DNA of 64,000 nt, from contig NZ_CP007287.1 in assembly GCF_000737865.1 (NCBI RefSeq), positions 559,648 through 623,647 on the forward strand. Direction: 5' to 3'. Position numbers and translations under genes: made by a program. Below are positions 55,502-64,000 of the stretch, piece after piece (positions within the stretch are counted from its first letter, which is position 1; every line of letters starts with the position of its first letter). The DNA comes from Bifidobacterium coryneforme (GTDB lineage: Bacteria > Actinomycetota > Actinomycetes > Actinomycetales > Bifidobacteriaceae). The notes below the pieces were generated by a model, which was not told where the DNA came from, made no database searches, and saw only the letters and a program-made list of their open reading frames with translations.

Positions 55502-56845
55502 ATGGGTCTGTGGGATGTCGACAAGATCGAGTACGTCGGACGGCAGGGCGAAAAGGAAGGCCTCGGTTTCCGCTACTACGACAAGGACAAGGTGGTGGCC
55601 GGCAAGAAGATGAAGGACTGGCTGCGGTTTGCCGTGGCCTGGTGGCACACCTTCAACCAGGGTCTGGTGGATCCCTTCGGTGATCCGACGGCTCAGCGTC
55701 CGTATTACAAGTACACCGACCCCATGGACCAGTCCCTGGCCAAGGTGGACTATGCCTTTGAGCTCTTCACCAAGCTCGGTGTGGAGTTCTTCTGCTTCCA
55801 TGACCGCGACCTGGCCCCCGAGGGCGACACCCTTCGTGAGTCCAATGCCAACCTTGACAAGGTGGTCGACCGGATCGAGAAGAACATGAAGGACACCGGG
55901 GTCAAGCTGCTCTGGAACACCTCCTCGCTCTTCACCAACGCCCGGTTCGAAGCCGGCGCGGGCACCTCGCCCTTCGCCGACATCTACGCCTATTCCGCGG
56001 GCCAGCTCAAGCACAGCCTTGAGATAGGCAAGCGCCTTGGCGCCGAGAACTATGTCTTCTGGGGTGGGCGCGAGGGATATGAATCCCTCTGGAACACCCA
56101 GATGAAGCGCGAACAGGACCACATGGCCCAGCTCTTCCATATGTGTGTGGACTACGCCAAGGAGATCGGCTTCGATGCTCAGTTCCTGATTGAGCCCAAG
56201 CCCAAGGAGCCGACCCTGCATCAGTACGACTATGATGCGGCCACCACCATCAACTTCCTGCGTACCTATGGTCTGCAGGACGATTTCAAGCTCAATCTCG
56301 AGGGCAATCATGCCAACCTGGCCATGCATACCTACCAGCATGAGATTCGCGTGGCCCGCGAGGCCGGATTCCTGGGTTCTCTGGACGCCAACCAGGGCGA
56401 CAAGCTGGTCGGCTGGGACATGGATGAGTTCCCCTCCGACCTCTACGACGCGACGGCCGTTATGTGGGAGGTGCTGGCCGCCGGAGGAATCGGACCCCAT
56501 GGTGGACTGAACTTCGATGCCAAGCCCCGTCGCACCTCCTTCCTGCCCGAGGATCTCTTCAAGACGCATATCGTCGGTATGGATACCTTCGCGGCCGGTC
56601 TGCTGATCGCCGACAGGATGCATAAGGACGGATATATCGAGAATCTCCAAGAGGAGCGATACTCCTCCTTCGATTCCGGCATCGGCACCAGCATCGAGGA
56701 CGGCTCCGCCTCCCTGGCCTCCCTGGAGGAGTACAGCATCGACAAGCCGCAGTCCGAGCTGATTGCCGCCGACAGGTCGGATCATCTTGAGGTGGTCAAG
56801 GCCACGATCAACAACTACATTGTCGATACCCTCTCAGCAGTCTGA
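55502..56845 (+). CDS. xylA: Xylose isomerase
   Basis: Converts D-xylose to D-xylulose. 447 residues, class II (long N-terminus) type. Seen: [37 protein letters not shown], the catalytic His/Asp block [49 protein letters not shown] and the metal-binding [18 protein letters not shown] / [13 protein letters not shown] with AAAGGAG 8 bases upstream. Divergent from the ROK repressor and convergent with xylB; a strong terminator follows. Confidence 0.97.
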   Translation: MGLWDVDKIEYVGRQGEKEGLGFRYYDKDKVVAGKKMKDWLRFAVAWWHTFNQGLVDPFGDPTAQRPYYKYTDPMDQSLAKVDYAFELFTKLGVEFFCFHDRDLAPEGDTLRESNANLDKVVDRIEKNMKDTGVKLLWNTSSLFTNARFEAGAGTSPFADIYAYSAGQLKHSLEIGKRLGAENYVFWGGREGYESLWNTQMKREQDHMAQLFHMCVDYAKEIGFDAQFLIEPKPKEPTLHQYDYDAATTINFLRTYGLQDDFKLNLEGNHANLAMHTYQHEIRVAREAGFLGSLDANQGDKLVGWDMDEFPSDLYDATAVMWEVLAAGGIGPHGGLNFDAKPRRTSFLPEDLFKTHIVGMDTFAAGLLIADRMHKDGYIENLQEERYSSFDSGIGTSIEDGSASLASLEEYSIDKPQSELIAADRSDHLEVVKATINNYIVDTLSAV

Positions 56846-56864
56846 TTATCGACCGCCACATTGC

Positions 56865-56907
56865 AGACCCTGCGCGGTGCTTCGGCATCGCGCAGGGTCT
56901 TTCGTTG
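56865..56907 (+). terminator. Rho-independent terminator of xylA
   Basis: AGACCCTGCGCG (56865-56876) pairs with CGCGCAGGGTCT (56889-56900); the inside extends as GTGC-TTCG-GCAT, so the hairpin closes on a UUCG tetraloop. A TTTCGTT tail follows. It may also serve the opposite strand. Confidence 0.85.
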
Positions 56908-56985
56908 TAATCGATGCCGATTCGAATCGGACGGGGGAGTAGCCCGCGTCACCTGGGGGCGGAAACGTCCGGGTCGGGGAACGGG

Positions 56986-57021
56986 AAGGGCCTCCTGCGG
57001 CAGTGCTCACAGGAGGCCCTT
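56986..57021. terminator. Stem-loop after xylB
   Basis: AAGGGCCTCCTG (56986-56997) and CAGGAGGCCCTT (57010-57021) make a perfect 12-bp stem with a 12-nt loop, 9 bp past the xylB stop on the minus strand. Confidence 0.75.
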
Positions 57022-57029
57022 GTCTGGTC

Positions 57030-58535
57030 TTACTTCCGCCAGGACCGGTACTGGCGATAGGTTTCCTCCTCGGGTTCCCCCGTCAGGGTCTCCTCGACCT
57101 CGATGGGCCATTCGGGAGGTTGGTTGTCCCCGGAGAGGACCCAGGCGGCCTGGCGGGCGGCTCCGATGGCCACGTACTCGTCGAGCTTGGGCAGCTCCAC
57201 GTCCTTACCCAGGATCTGCGGTGCATACGCCCTGACTGCTCGGGATTTGGCACCTCCGCCTACAAGGAGGATCCGTCTTGTCTCGGTTCCCAGTCGTTTC
57301 AGCAGTTCCAGGCAGTCCCGCTGGGAGCAGAGCAGTCCTTCCACAAAGGCGCGGGCCAGGTTGGCCTTGGTTGTGTTACCCAGGGTGAGACCATGGATGC
57401 TGGCCTTGGCGTCAGGGCGGTTGGGTGTGCGCTCGCCGTCGAAGTAGGGTATCAGGGTGATGCCGGCCGCGCCGGGTTCCGACTGGTCGGCCAGGTCGGC
57501 CAGTTCGTCATAGTCGACGCCCAGGGCGGTACGACCGGCGTCGAGGATCCTGGAAGCGTTGATGGTGCAGGCCAGGGGGAGCCAGTGTCCGGTAGCGTCG
57601 GCGAAGCCGGTTGCCGAGGCGGTCATGTCGTAGGCGGGAACCGGGCTGATGGCTGCGGTCACTCCTGAGGTGCCCAGGGAGATGGATACGTCGCCGACCT
57701 GCATGGAGAGCCCAAGGGCGGTCATGGCATTGTCGCCACCTCCCGGGGCGATGATGCAGCCTCCTGGAACATCCTTGCCGGCGATGCGTGGGTCGGCCTT
57801 GGCGCCAATCTCGTGGGGTGCCAGTACGTGGGGGAGCATCACTGTGTCGGCCATCCCCTCCGGTAGGGCCATGGCTAGGAGATCTCGTCGGTATGTGTCG
57901 GTTGCGGAGTCGAAATAGCCGGTGCCCGAAGCGTCGGACCGGTCGGTGAAGAGGGATTCCAGTCCCGCGTTCCCGTTGCCTTGGGCGGCGGGACCATGCC
58001 CGGCAATGGCCCAGCTCAACCAGTCGTGGGGCAGGCAGATGGCGGCGATTGACCTGGCCTTGTCGGGTTCGTTGCGGCTCACCCAAGCCACCTTGGTGAT
58101 GGTCATGGAGGCCACGGGCGATGACCCTACGGCCCTGACCCAGCGCTGCCGTCCACGCATCATGGTGTCTGCGTCCAGGTCGCCCTCGTCGGCCCGGCGG
58201 GGAGGACGACCCAGACGGGCGATCAGGTCATCAGCCTCGGGTGCCGAACGGGTATCGTTCCAAAGCAGGGCATCGCGAATCACCTGACCGGAATCGTCGA
58301 GGAGGACCATCCCGTGTTGTTGACCGCCGACCGATATGGCGGAGACGTCATCCAGGCCGCCCGCCTGGCGGGCAGCCTCCTGGAAGGCCTCCCACCAGGC
58401 CTGAGGATCTATGCTGGTCCCATCGGGGTGGGGGGCCTTGCCGAACCGGACCATCCGGCCGGTTCTGGCTTCGGTGATTCTGACCTTGCAGGATTGGGTC
58501 GAGGTATCAATCCCCGCCACCAGAATCTCGTTCAT
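57030..58535 (-). CDS. xylB: Xylulokinase
   Basis: FGGY-family kinase that phosphorylates D-xylulose to xylulose-5-phosphate, the substrate of the bifidobacterial phosphoketolase pathway. 501 residues: VAGIDTSTQSCKV (phosphate loop), SVGGQQHGMVLLDD, LLWNDTRSAPEA, PGGGDNAMTALGLSM, SISLGTSGVTAA, IPYFDGERTPNRPDA and the C-terminal RILLVGGGAKSRAVRAYAPQILG. The ATG at 58535 has AAGGAGG 6 bases upstream. A TTAAC-N3-GTTTA site lies 44 bp upstream. Confidence 0.95.
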   Translation of the reverse strand: MNEILVAGIDTSTQSCKVRITEARTGRMVRFGKAPHPDGTSIDPQAWWEAFQEAARQAGGLDDVSAISVGGQQHGMVLLDDSGQVIRDALLWNDTRSAPEADDLIARLGRPPRRADEGDLDADTMMRGRQRWVRAVGSSPVASMTITKVAWVSRNEPDKARSIAAICLPHDWLSWAIAGHGPAAQGNGNAGLESLFTDRSDASGTGYFDSATDTYRRDLLAMALPEGMADTVMLPHVLAPHEIGAKADPRIAGKDVPGGCIIAPGGGDNAMTALGLSMQVGDVSISLGTSGVTAAISPVPAYDMTASATGFADATGHWLPLACTINASRILDAGRTALGVDYDELADLADQSEPGAAGITLIPYFDGERTPNRPDAKASIHGLTLGNTTKANLARAFVEGLLCSQRDCLELLKRLGTETRRILLVGGGAKSRAVRAYAPQILGKDVELPKLDEYVAIGAARQAAWVLSGDNQPPEWPIEVEETLTGEPEEETYRQYRSWRK

Positions 58536-58578
58536 GCCTGCCTCCTTGCATGGGTGCTCGTAGCGTCCTCGCTCCATA

Positions 58579-58591
58579 TTAACCCAGTTTA
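58579..58591. promoter_or_regulatory. xylB: TTAAC-N3-GTTTA element upstream of xylB
   Basis: TTAACCCAGTTTA, the same motif as the pair beside the ROK repressor at 55264-55293, suggesting one regulator for all xylose genes here. Confidence 0.65.
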
Positions 58592-58663
58592 TTAGATGAA
58601 AATACTAAAATGGAAAAACGGTGCATCGTCTTTCCGGGTCGAGAAAAGCGAGGTGTGCTGCAA

Positions 58664-58699
58664 GGCGCATCCCGTACTGGAAAGCGGGGTGCGCCTTTG
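58664..58699 (+). terminator. Terminator-like hairpin within the xylB / ROK divergent region
   Basis: GGCGCATCCCG (58664-58674) pairs with CGGGGTGCGCC (58685-58695; one G-U pair) and is followed by TTTGT. No gene lies directly upstream on the plus strand. Confidence 0.5.
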
Positions 58700-58783
58700 T
58701 CATGTTTGGGCGGTCGTCATGTGATACTGGGAAGTCATGGAACCCGGATCAGGGGACTGTGAGTTATTTTGGAAGGTCGACCA

Positions 58784-60019
58784 GTGACTGCCTTACGCTC
58801 GATTAATCAGGATGATCTGAGGAATCACAACCTCTCGGTCATCATCGATACCATTCTGCGTTCGCCTATGCCGCTGAGCCGGGCCGATCTTGCCAAGGCC
58901 ACCGGTCTGACCAAGGCGACCATGTCCCTACTGGGTGCCCTGCTCTTGAAGAACCGGGTGGTCCGGGAGGGGAATCCGGAAACCTCGCAGATCACGTATG
59001 GCCGTCCCAGCACCCCCCTCGCCATCTCCCATGGTCGCTGGGCTGGTGTGGGCCTGCAGATCAATACCGATGGGTACGGCTGTCTGGCCATGGACCTGGA
59101 CGGTAGCCTGATTGATTCGGCCTGGATCCACGATGACATGCATGAGGCGCGCCCCGATCATGTCTTCTCCAGTCTGGATGCCCTGGTCAGGCCTCTGGAG
59201 GCGAAACTGAAGCGTAAACGGTACCGGGTGGTGGGAGCCGGGTTGGCCCTGCCTGGCCTGGTTACCGATGATATGACCCTGTTGATGGCCAGAAACCTCG
59301 GCTGGGAGAGGCTGGACTTGTCCAGGTTCGATCTGGTGCAGCGTCTTGACCCAATCGCGGGAAACGAGGCCCGTCTGGCCGCGCTTTCGCAGATTCCCGG
59401 CTATGCCACCCAGCGCTCCACCGGTGGCGGCAATGACCTTCTTGGCCCGACGGATTCCTTCCTGTACATATCAACCGACATCGGTATCGGCGGTGCGGTG
59501 GTGCGCCATGGGGCCATCGAGGCGGGAGACCATGGGTTCGCCGGTGAGCTGGGTCACGCATCCGTCGATCTCAACGGACCGACCTGCCGATGCGGGCGCC
59601 GTGGGTGTCTGGAGACCTATGCAGGACGGAAGGCCCTGGTGGAGGCCGCCGGTATCGCCGCCGGCAGCGAGGCCCTTTCCTCACAGGCCATGGACGAGCT
59701 GTATCGGCGATGGCAGCAGGATGACCCCAAGGCCGTCGATGCCATAGATCGGGGTGTGGATGCAATGATCTCGGTCATTGCCACGGCCATCAATATCGTG
59801 GATGTCGATACGGTCATCCTGGGTGGGTTCTGGTCGAATTTCGGCGGGGACCTCGCCCAGCGGCTTCAGAATCGTCTGAATCAGCTGACCCTGGGCCGGG
59901 ATGCCGTGCATGTTCGTGTCCTCATCCCCTCAAGGACCCCCAATCCGGCCCTGAGCGGGGCGGCTTTGATAGGTCTGCGCAGGTTCATCGATAATCCTCT
60001 GGGGTTCTTTGACGACTGA
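58784..60019 (+). CDS. Second ROK-family transcriptional regulator
   Basis: 411 residues. N-terminal helix-turn-helix (NLSVIIDTILRSPMPLSRADLAKATGLTKATMSLLGALLL) followed by a ROK domain: VGAGLALPGL, GNEARLAALSQ, LYISTDIGIGGAVV, HGFAGELGHASVDLNGPTCRCGRRGCLETYA with the CxCGxRGCxE zinc motif. It is a regulator and not a sugar kinase because of the HTH. GTG 58784 has GGAAGG upstream; a TTG at 58769 is less likely. It diverges from xylB, so it may act on xylB or on a pentoside/oligosaccharide system outside the window. Confidence 0.88.
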   Translation: MTALRSINQDDLRNHNLSVIIDTILRSPMPLSRADLAKATGLTKATMSLLGALLLKNRVVREGNPETSQITYGRPSTPLAISHGRWAGVGLQINTDGYGCLAMDLDGSLIDSAWIHDDMHEARPDHVFSSLDALVRPLEAKLKRKRYRVVGAGLALPGLVTDDMTLLMARNLGWERLDLSRFDLVQRLDPIAGNEARLAALSQIPGYATQRSTGGGNDLLGPTDSFLYISTDIGIGGAVVRHGAIEAGDHGFAGELGHASVDLNGPTCRCGRRGCLETYAGRKALVEAAGIAAGSEALSSQAMDELYRRWQQDDPKAVDAIDRGVDAMISVIATAINIVDVDTVILGGFWSNFGGDLAQRLQNRLNQLTLGRDAVHVRVLIPSRTPNPALSGAALIGLRRFIDNPLGFFDD

Positions 60020-60118
60020 GGCCGGTGGGACTCGCACGCTTCAGATCATCAGATCGGCGGAGGAAGGGCTCCTAACGCGAAATCAAGAAGATGAACAATC
60101 GGGTGAGCCCTGCCATGC

Positions 60119-60655
60119 CTAATCGTCGACGGAGGGTTTCTCCCGTCCGTTGAACACGAAGAGGGCGCGGGCGTCACCGGCATGTAGGCGCGCCTTGTAG
60201 GTGCGGACCCTTGCCATGCGCTCTACGGTGCTGTCGGCGAGTGGGGTGGGGAGGTCGTCGGGGCTGAACCAACCCACTGACAGGCTCTCCTCATCACCCA
60301 CGAAGGGGTCCTTATTTCCATCAGGGTCGGGCTTGCAGATAAAGAGGTGGTCCATGTACATGGCCCGGTCGCCGTTGGGGTAGGTGACAACCTCCCGGGA
60401 AGATGTGACCGCCACCAGATCGGTGACGACGACGTCCACCCCGGTCTCCTCCTTGATTTCGCGGGCAACGGTGTCGGCCGGGTCTTCGCCGGGCTCATTG
60501 ATCCCGTAGACCAGGGCCCATTGGCCTGTATCCGCACGTTGCCCCATCAGGATGCGACCCCGCTCATCCTCCACGAACCCGGTCACCCCATTCAGCCAGA
60601 GCAGGTCGTGGCCGATGGAGTGCCGCAGGTTCAACACGAAGTCCGGGGTGGGCAT
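60119..60655 (-). CDS. NUDIX hydrolase
   Basis: 178 residues. The Nudix box lies at about residues 56-78: G-x5-E replaced partly as NEPGEDPADTVAREIKEETGVDV, with the metal-binding REIKEETG intact. The preceding strand GFVEDERGRILMGQRADTGQWALVYG and the later EESLSVGWFSPDDLP fit ADP-ribose / nucleoside-diphosphate-derivative hydrolases. Substrate unknown. It begins 3 bp after the aminopeptidase stop, so the two are probably cotranscribed. Confidence 0.87.
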   Translation of the reverse strand: MPTPDFVLNLRHSIGHDLLWLNGVTGFVEDERGRILMGQRADTGQWALVYGINEPGEDPADTVAREIKEETGVDVVVTDLVAVTSSREVVTYPNGDRAMYMDHLFICKPDPDGNKDPFVGDEESLSVGWFSPDDLPTPLADSTVERMARVRTYKARLHAGDARALFVFNGREKPSVDD

Positions 60656-60658
60656 GGG

Positions 60659-62272
60659 TCAGTCCCTGTCCTGTCCGCTCTGGGTCGCCTGCCGGGCCAT
60701 CCATTGCTGGACGTCCTCAACGGTCTTGGGGATGGCGGCGGAAAGCCACTCCGGGCCATCCTCCGTCATCAGCACGTCATCCTCGATCCGAACGCCGATG
60801 CCGCGGAACTCGGGCGGCACCAGAAGATCGTTCTCCTTGAAGTAGAGGCCTGGCTCGATGGTGAAGATCATGCCGGGTGTGATGGGCGCTCCCTGATAGG
60901 ACTCATAGCGGGCCTCGGCGCAGTCGTGCACATCCAGGCCGAGGTGGTGGGCGCATCCACAAGCGTGCCAACGCCGGTGCTGCTGCCCCTCGGGGGAGAG
61001 GGACTCCTCCACACTGACCTTGAGGATGCCCCACTCATGGAGGGTCTCCGCCAGGACCCGCATGACGGCATGGTGGATGTCCGAATAGGTGGCACCGGGC
61101 TTGGCTGCCTCGAATCCGGCCAGTTGGGCCTTGAGAACGGTCTCGTAGATTCGCTTCTGAAGGGGGCTGAAGGTGCCGCCTACCGGGAAGGTCCTGGTGA
61201 TGTCCGCCGTATAGAGGCTGTTCACCTCGACTCCGGCATCAATCAGCAGGAGGTCGCCCTCCTTGACTGTTCCGTTGTTGCGCATCCAGTGGAGAACAGG
61301 GGCATGGCTGCCGGAGGCGATGATGGATCCATAGCCGACATCGTTGCCCTCCTCTCGGGCATTGGCGTTGAAGACACCCTCCAGCATCCGCTCGGAACGG
61401 GGCTTGCCGACCACTTGGGGGAGGCGGGTCAGGATTTTGTCGAATCCGTCCTTGGTGGCGGCGATGGCCTTGCGCATCTCGCCCACCTCATAGGAATCCT
61501 TGATCATACGGGCTTCTGAGGTGAATTCCTCCAGCTTCTCATCCGCCGCCTGGTTCCTGTCGGGTCCGCCTATTCCGCTGGCCTTGCGGGCGGCCTCCAC
61601 CTGGTTGCAGACCTCGGTGTCGGCGGTGCGAATCACACGGATCCTGACCGCTCCGTCATCCGGGCCCAGGTCCTTGGCGATGGCATCGGGGAAGGAGGCG
61701 ATGTCGCGGGTGGGGATGCCGGTCATGACGGACAGTTCCTTCAGACCAGCCCTGGGGCCGACCCAGTATTCCCCGTACTGGGACGAACAGTAGTAGTCGG
61801 AGGTGGACTGGTCCGCTCTGGGGTGGACGAAGAGTTCGGGCGTATGCGTCCTTCCTGCACCGGCCTCTTCGCTATCGGGGGCCACGGGCTCCAGGACCAG
61901 GACCGATCCCGGCTCGAAGTCCTCGCCAAGCCCCGTGTAGTAGGCGAAGGTGGTGTCGGGGCGGAACGCATAGTCGTTGTCGTTGTTACGGGTCTTGAAG
62001 TCGCCGGCGGGGATGACCAGGCGCTCGCCGGGGAAGCGTCGTCCCAGCTCCTCCAGGCGGCGGCCGATGAACCTGCTGGATTCCAAAGGCTCCATATCGG
62101 GCTCCTGGGCCTGCCATCCGGTGGTCATGAACTTCTGGAAGGCAGGGGAGTTGGGCCTGAGGGTGCGGTTGTTCACCCGATCGCTCATGTCCTGCTCGTT
62201 CACGTCGACATTCCTCAGGTCGGTATCGTCCCGTCCCTTGTCCTGAGCAACCTTTTCCGCGGGTGTCGTCAC
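60659..62272 (-). CDS. pepP: Xaa-Pro aminopeptidase (M24B)
   Basis: Cytosolic metallopeptidase that releases N-terminal residues before proline. 537 residues from the GTG at 62272, which has AAGGAGG 9 bases upstream; an ATG at 62317 is less likely. Creatinase-type N-domain (RFPGERLVIPAGDFKTRNNDNDYAFRPDTTFAYYTGL) and pita-bread C-domain with metal ligands: LLIDAGVEVNSLYTADITRTFPVGG (two Asp), HHLGLDVHD (His), IEPGLYF (Glu) and GVRIEDDVLMTEDG (Glu). It is upstream of the NUDIX gene. Confidence 0.92.
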   Translation of the reverse strand: MTTPAEKVAQDKGRDDTDLRNVDVNEQDMSDRVNNRTLRPNSPAFQKFMTTGWQAQEPDMEPLESSRFIGRRLEELGRRFPGERLVIPAGDFKTRNNDNDYAFRPDTTFAYYTGLGEDFEPGSVLVLEPVAPDSEEAGAGRTHTPELFVHPRADQSTSDYYCSSQYGEYWVGPRAGLKELSVMTGIPTRDIASFPDAIAKDLGPDDGAVRIRVIRTADTEVCNQVEAARKASGIGGPDRNQAADEKLEEFTSEARMIKDSYEVGEMRKAIAATKDGFDKILTRLPQVVGKPRSERMLEGVFNANAREEGNDVGYGSIIASGSHAPVLHWMRNNGTVKEGDLLLIDAGVEVNSLYTADITRTFPVGGTFSPLQKRIYETVLKAQLAGFEAAKPGATYSDIHHAVMRVLAETLHEWGILKVSVEESLSPEGQQHRRWHACGCAHHLGLDVHDCAEARYESYQGAPITPGMIFTIEPGLYFKENDLLVPPEFRGIGVRIEDDVLMTEDGPEWLSAAIPKTVEDVQQWMARQATQSGQDRD

Positions 62273-62569
62273 TATCCTCTGCCTCCTTGGGTCAATCCAG
62301 TCCGTAATCCCTCTCAATGAGCCGAGTCCGCGTCTGAGACGCGAAGGAAGAGGGATCTCTTGTGCTGTGGTTCCATGCTAGTGCCCGGCGCTGAAGAACA
62401 CGAGGGCGGCATGTGGAGGAGGCGGGGTCTGCCCGGCAGGGTGGGCGGGGCTGTGCGAACGGTGGACGGGGGATGCATCTCGGCCTTGGGATGAAGGCCT
62501 GCCCGGACCGCCCTGACGCATAGAATAGGTAGGGCTAGTATCGTACGGGAGCAGGAGCAAGGGCTGAGT
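62273..62569. other. 297-bp divergent region between pepP and folC
   Basis: Contains a CGCGTC-TGA-GACGCG palindrome at about 62328-62342, GC-rich sequence with no recognised gene, and the folC promoter at its right end. Confidence 0.4.
62513..62541 (+). promoter_or_regulatory. folC: folC promoter
   Basis: CTGACG (62513-62518), 17-bp spacer, TAGTAT (62536-62541). Confidence 0.5.
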
Positions 62570-63991
62570 ATGTCATTCGAAGAACCCAACAGCGATGGTC
62601 AGGATATCCGTGAGGTGGAGCGTGCCATCATGTCGCGCCCTGCCGAGCACAACACCACCAATCTGGACCTGGATCGGATGAGCCTGATACTGGACCTCCT
62701 GGGGCATCCGGAGCAGAGCTTCCGTGTCATCCACATCACCGGAACCAACGGGAAGGGGTCAACGGCCCGGATGGCTGAAGCCATCGCCCGCACCTACGGC
62801 ATGAGGACGGGCCTCTATACATCCCCCCACCTGGAGCGGATCAACGAGCGGATCGCCATCGATGGGCAGGAGCTGTCGGATGAGCGCTTCGTGGATGTAT
62901 ACCGGCAGATTGAGGACTTCATCACGATGGTCGACGACCGGTTCGCCAAGGAGGGGCGGCCGCCGATGAGCTTCTTCGAGGTCCTGACGGCCATGGCCAT
63001 CTGGGCCTTTGCGGACGCCCCCGTGGATGTGGCGGTTGTTGAGGTCGGCATGGGCGGACTCTGGGACGCCACCAACGTCCTGAGTGCGGATGTTGCCGTC
63101 ATCGGTCCGGTTGACTTGGATCACATGCAGTGGCTGGGCGACACGGTCGAACAGATAGCCACCGAGAAGGCGGGAATCATCAAGGAGGGTTCCACCGTCA
63201 TCGTAGGGCCGCAGCCCCATGAGGAGGCTGTCATGCCAATCATCGAGGCGGCCGCCCGTGAGCGTGGTGCAGCCCGGGTCCTCCATGACGGGCAGGAGCT
63301 GGAGGTGGTGTCCCGGATGCCCGCCGTGGGTGGTCAGGTGGCCACCCTGCGCACTCCCAACGGGGAGTACACCGAGGTTCCCATCGACAAGTTCGGAGCC
63401 CACCAGGCCCACAACGCCCTTGCTGCCCTGGCTGCAGCCGAAATCGTCATCCCGGTCAGCGGAACCCTCAATCAGGATCTGGTGGACGAGGCCCTGAGCG
63501 AGGTCGGCGTTCCGGGGCGCATCGAGCAGATACGCAACTCGCCCACCATCATCATCGACGGCGGGCACAACCTGAACGCCGCCCAGTCCCTGAGGGAAGC
63601 CATCGAGGAGAACTACCACTTCGAACAGCTGGTCGGGGTGGTGGCCATGATGGCCGACAAACAGGTCGAGGACTATCTGGGTGTTCTGGAGCCGATCATG
63701 GACCAGATCATCGTCACCGAGAACTCCTGGCGTGACAGGGTCATGCCCGCCGAAGACCTGGAGAAGATCGCCAAGCAGGTCTTTGGTCCCGACCGGGTCA
63801 TCAGGAGGGACTCCCTTCCCGACGCCATCCAGGAGGCCGTCAATATGGTCGACGCCGAGGATGAGACCGGTCTGGGATACGGCAGGGGTGTGCTGATCTG
63901 CGGCAGCTTCGTCACCGCAGGCGACGCCCGTACCCTTCTCAAGGAGCATCACAACCCCGATCTGGACAAGCCCAAATCGGAGCGTGCCTGA
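62570..63991 (+). CDS. folC: Folylpolyglutamate synthase / dihydrofolate synthase
   Basis: Mur-ligase-related enzyme that adds glutamates to folates. 473 residues. Seen: ITGTNGKGSTARMAEAI (P-loop, residue ~55), YTSPHLERINERIAIDG, SFFEVLTAMAIWAFADAPVDVAVVEVGMGGLWDATNVL, DHMQWLGDTVEQIATEKAGIIK, GAHQAHNALAALAA and IIDGGHNLNAAQSL. Ribosome-site candidates GAGCAGGAG and AAGGG precede the ATG. Its stop overlaps the next start by one base. Confidence 0.94.
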   Translation: MSFEEPNSDGQDIREVERAIMSRPAEHNTTNLDLDRMSLILDLLGHPEQSFRVIHITGTNGKGSTARMAEAIARTYGMRTGLYTSPHLERINERIAIDGQELSDERFVDVYRQIEDFITMVDDRFAKEGRPPMSFFEVLTAMAIWAFADAPVDVAVVEVGMGGLWDATNVLSADVAVIGPVDLDHMQWLGDTVEQIATEKAGIIKEGSTVIVGPQPHEEAVMPIIEAAARERGAARVLHDGQELEVVSRMPAVGGQVATLRTPNGEYTEVPIDKFGAHQAHNALAALAAAEIVIPVSGTLNQDLVDEALSEVGVPGRIEQIRNSPTIIIDGGHNLNAAQSLREAIEENYHFEQLVGVVAMMADKQVEDYLGVLEPIMDQIIVTENSWRDRVMPAEDLEKIAKQVFGPDRVIRRDSLPDAIQEAVNMVDAEDETGLGYGRGVLICGSFVTAGDARTLLKEHHNPDLDKPKSERA

Positions 63992-64000
63992 TGTACCTGA
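63991..64000 (+). CDS. First codons of the next gene (ATG TAC CTG ...)
   Basis: An ATG overlaps the folC TGA by one base and starts M-Y-L before the window ends. SMC proteins commonly begin MYLKxLTLRGF and smc can follow folC in bifidobacteria, so smc is a guess from three codons and context only. Confidence 0.3.

Noticed and set aside
58784-60019. Reading the second ROK protein as a glucokinase/fructokinase
   Set aside because: A clear N-terminal helix-turn-helix and 411-residue length mark it as a ROK regulator.

Overview
The window reads as a chromosomal segment from a bifidobacterium or a close relative in the Bifidobacteriaceae. The evidence is high GC with strong third-position bias, frequent GTG starts, actinobacterial SOS boxes, an actinobacterial FtsZ-SepF-YlmG-DivIVA set without FtsA, a Bifidobacterium-type L-lactate dehydrogenase, and the codirectional order beta-fructofuranosidase / sucrose permease / LacI regulator. 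No species is assigned. I saw no rRNA, tRNA, CRISPR array, insertion sequence or prophage gene.

Layout. 1-3009 (minus): sucrose locus, with a truncated GH32 hydrolase, a LacY-type permease and a LacI regulator; a promoter and two abutting operators lie between regulator and permease. 3081-6357: thiamine-binding protein, glycyl-tRNA synthetase and tRNA-dihydrouridine synthase. 6704-15292 (plus): ftsZ, sepF, ylmG (frameshifted here), divIVA, lspA, an RluD-type pseudouridine synthase and dnaE. 15375-22333 (plus): hisD-hisC-hisB-unknown-hisH-hisA, then a type I glutamine synthetase. 22360-28153 (minus): a methyltransferase, HrpA helicase and a membrane-anchored extracytoplasmic protein. 28295-34504: hflX, L-ldh, a CDF metal exporter, lexA facing a LysM membrane protein, then nrdR. 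34582-36852 (minus): a HelD-type helicase. 37360-51790 (plus): a full dcw cluster, mraZ-rsmH-ftsL-ftsI-(MurE-like)-murF-mraY-murD-ftsW-murG-murC-ftsQ. 51795-53833: dtd, a small unknown protein and a fructokinase. 53988-60019: xylose block of a ROK repressor, xylA, xylB and a second ROK regulator. 60119-64000: a NUDIX protein, Xaa-Pro aminopeptidase, folC and the first codons of another gene.

How the parts work together. The dcw cluster makes peptidoglycan precursors and the septal synthase, while ftsZ/sepF/divIVA sit about 30 kb away from mraZ. The LexA-controlled LysM protein probably stops division after DNA damage. Sucrose uptake and hydrolysis at the left edge, fructokinase, and the xylose genes feed pentose and hexose metabolism, with L-lactate dehydrogenase as an end step.

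Most interesting: a MurE-like protein in the dcw cluster whose P-loop has lost the GKT residues and which lacks the C-terminal ligase domain; three SOS boxes between lexA and a LysM gene; a five-unit 10-bp repeat before mraZ; an FtsZ with His in place of the T7-loop Asn; an unrecognised protein translationally coupled inside the his operon; a one-base frameshift in ylmG; a shared TTAAC-N3-GTTTA element at the xylose genes; and a TARRYT-N7-ATG arrangement at four genes that suggests leaderless transcripts.
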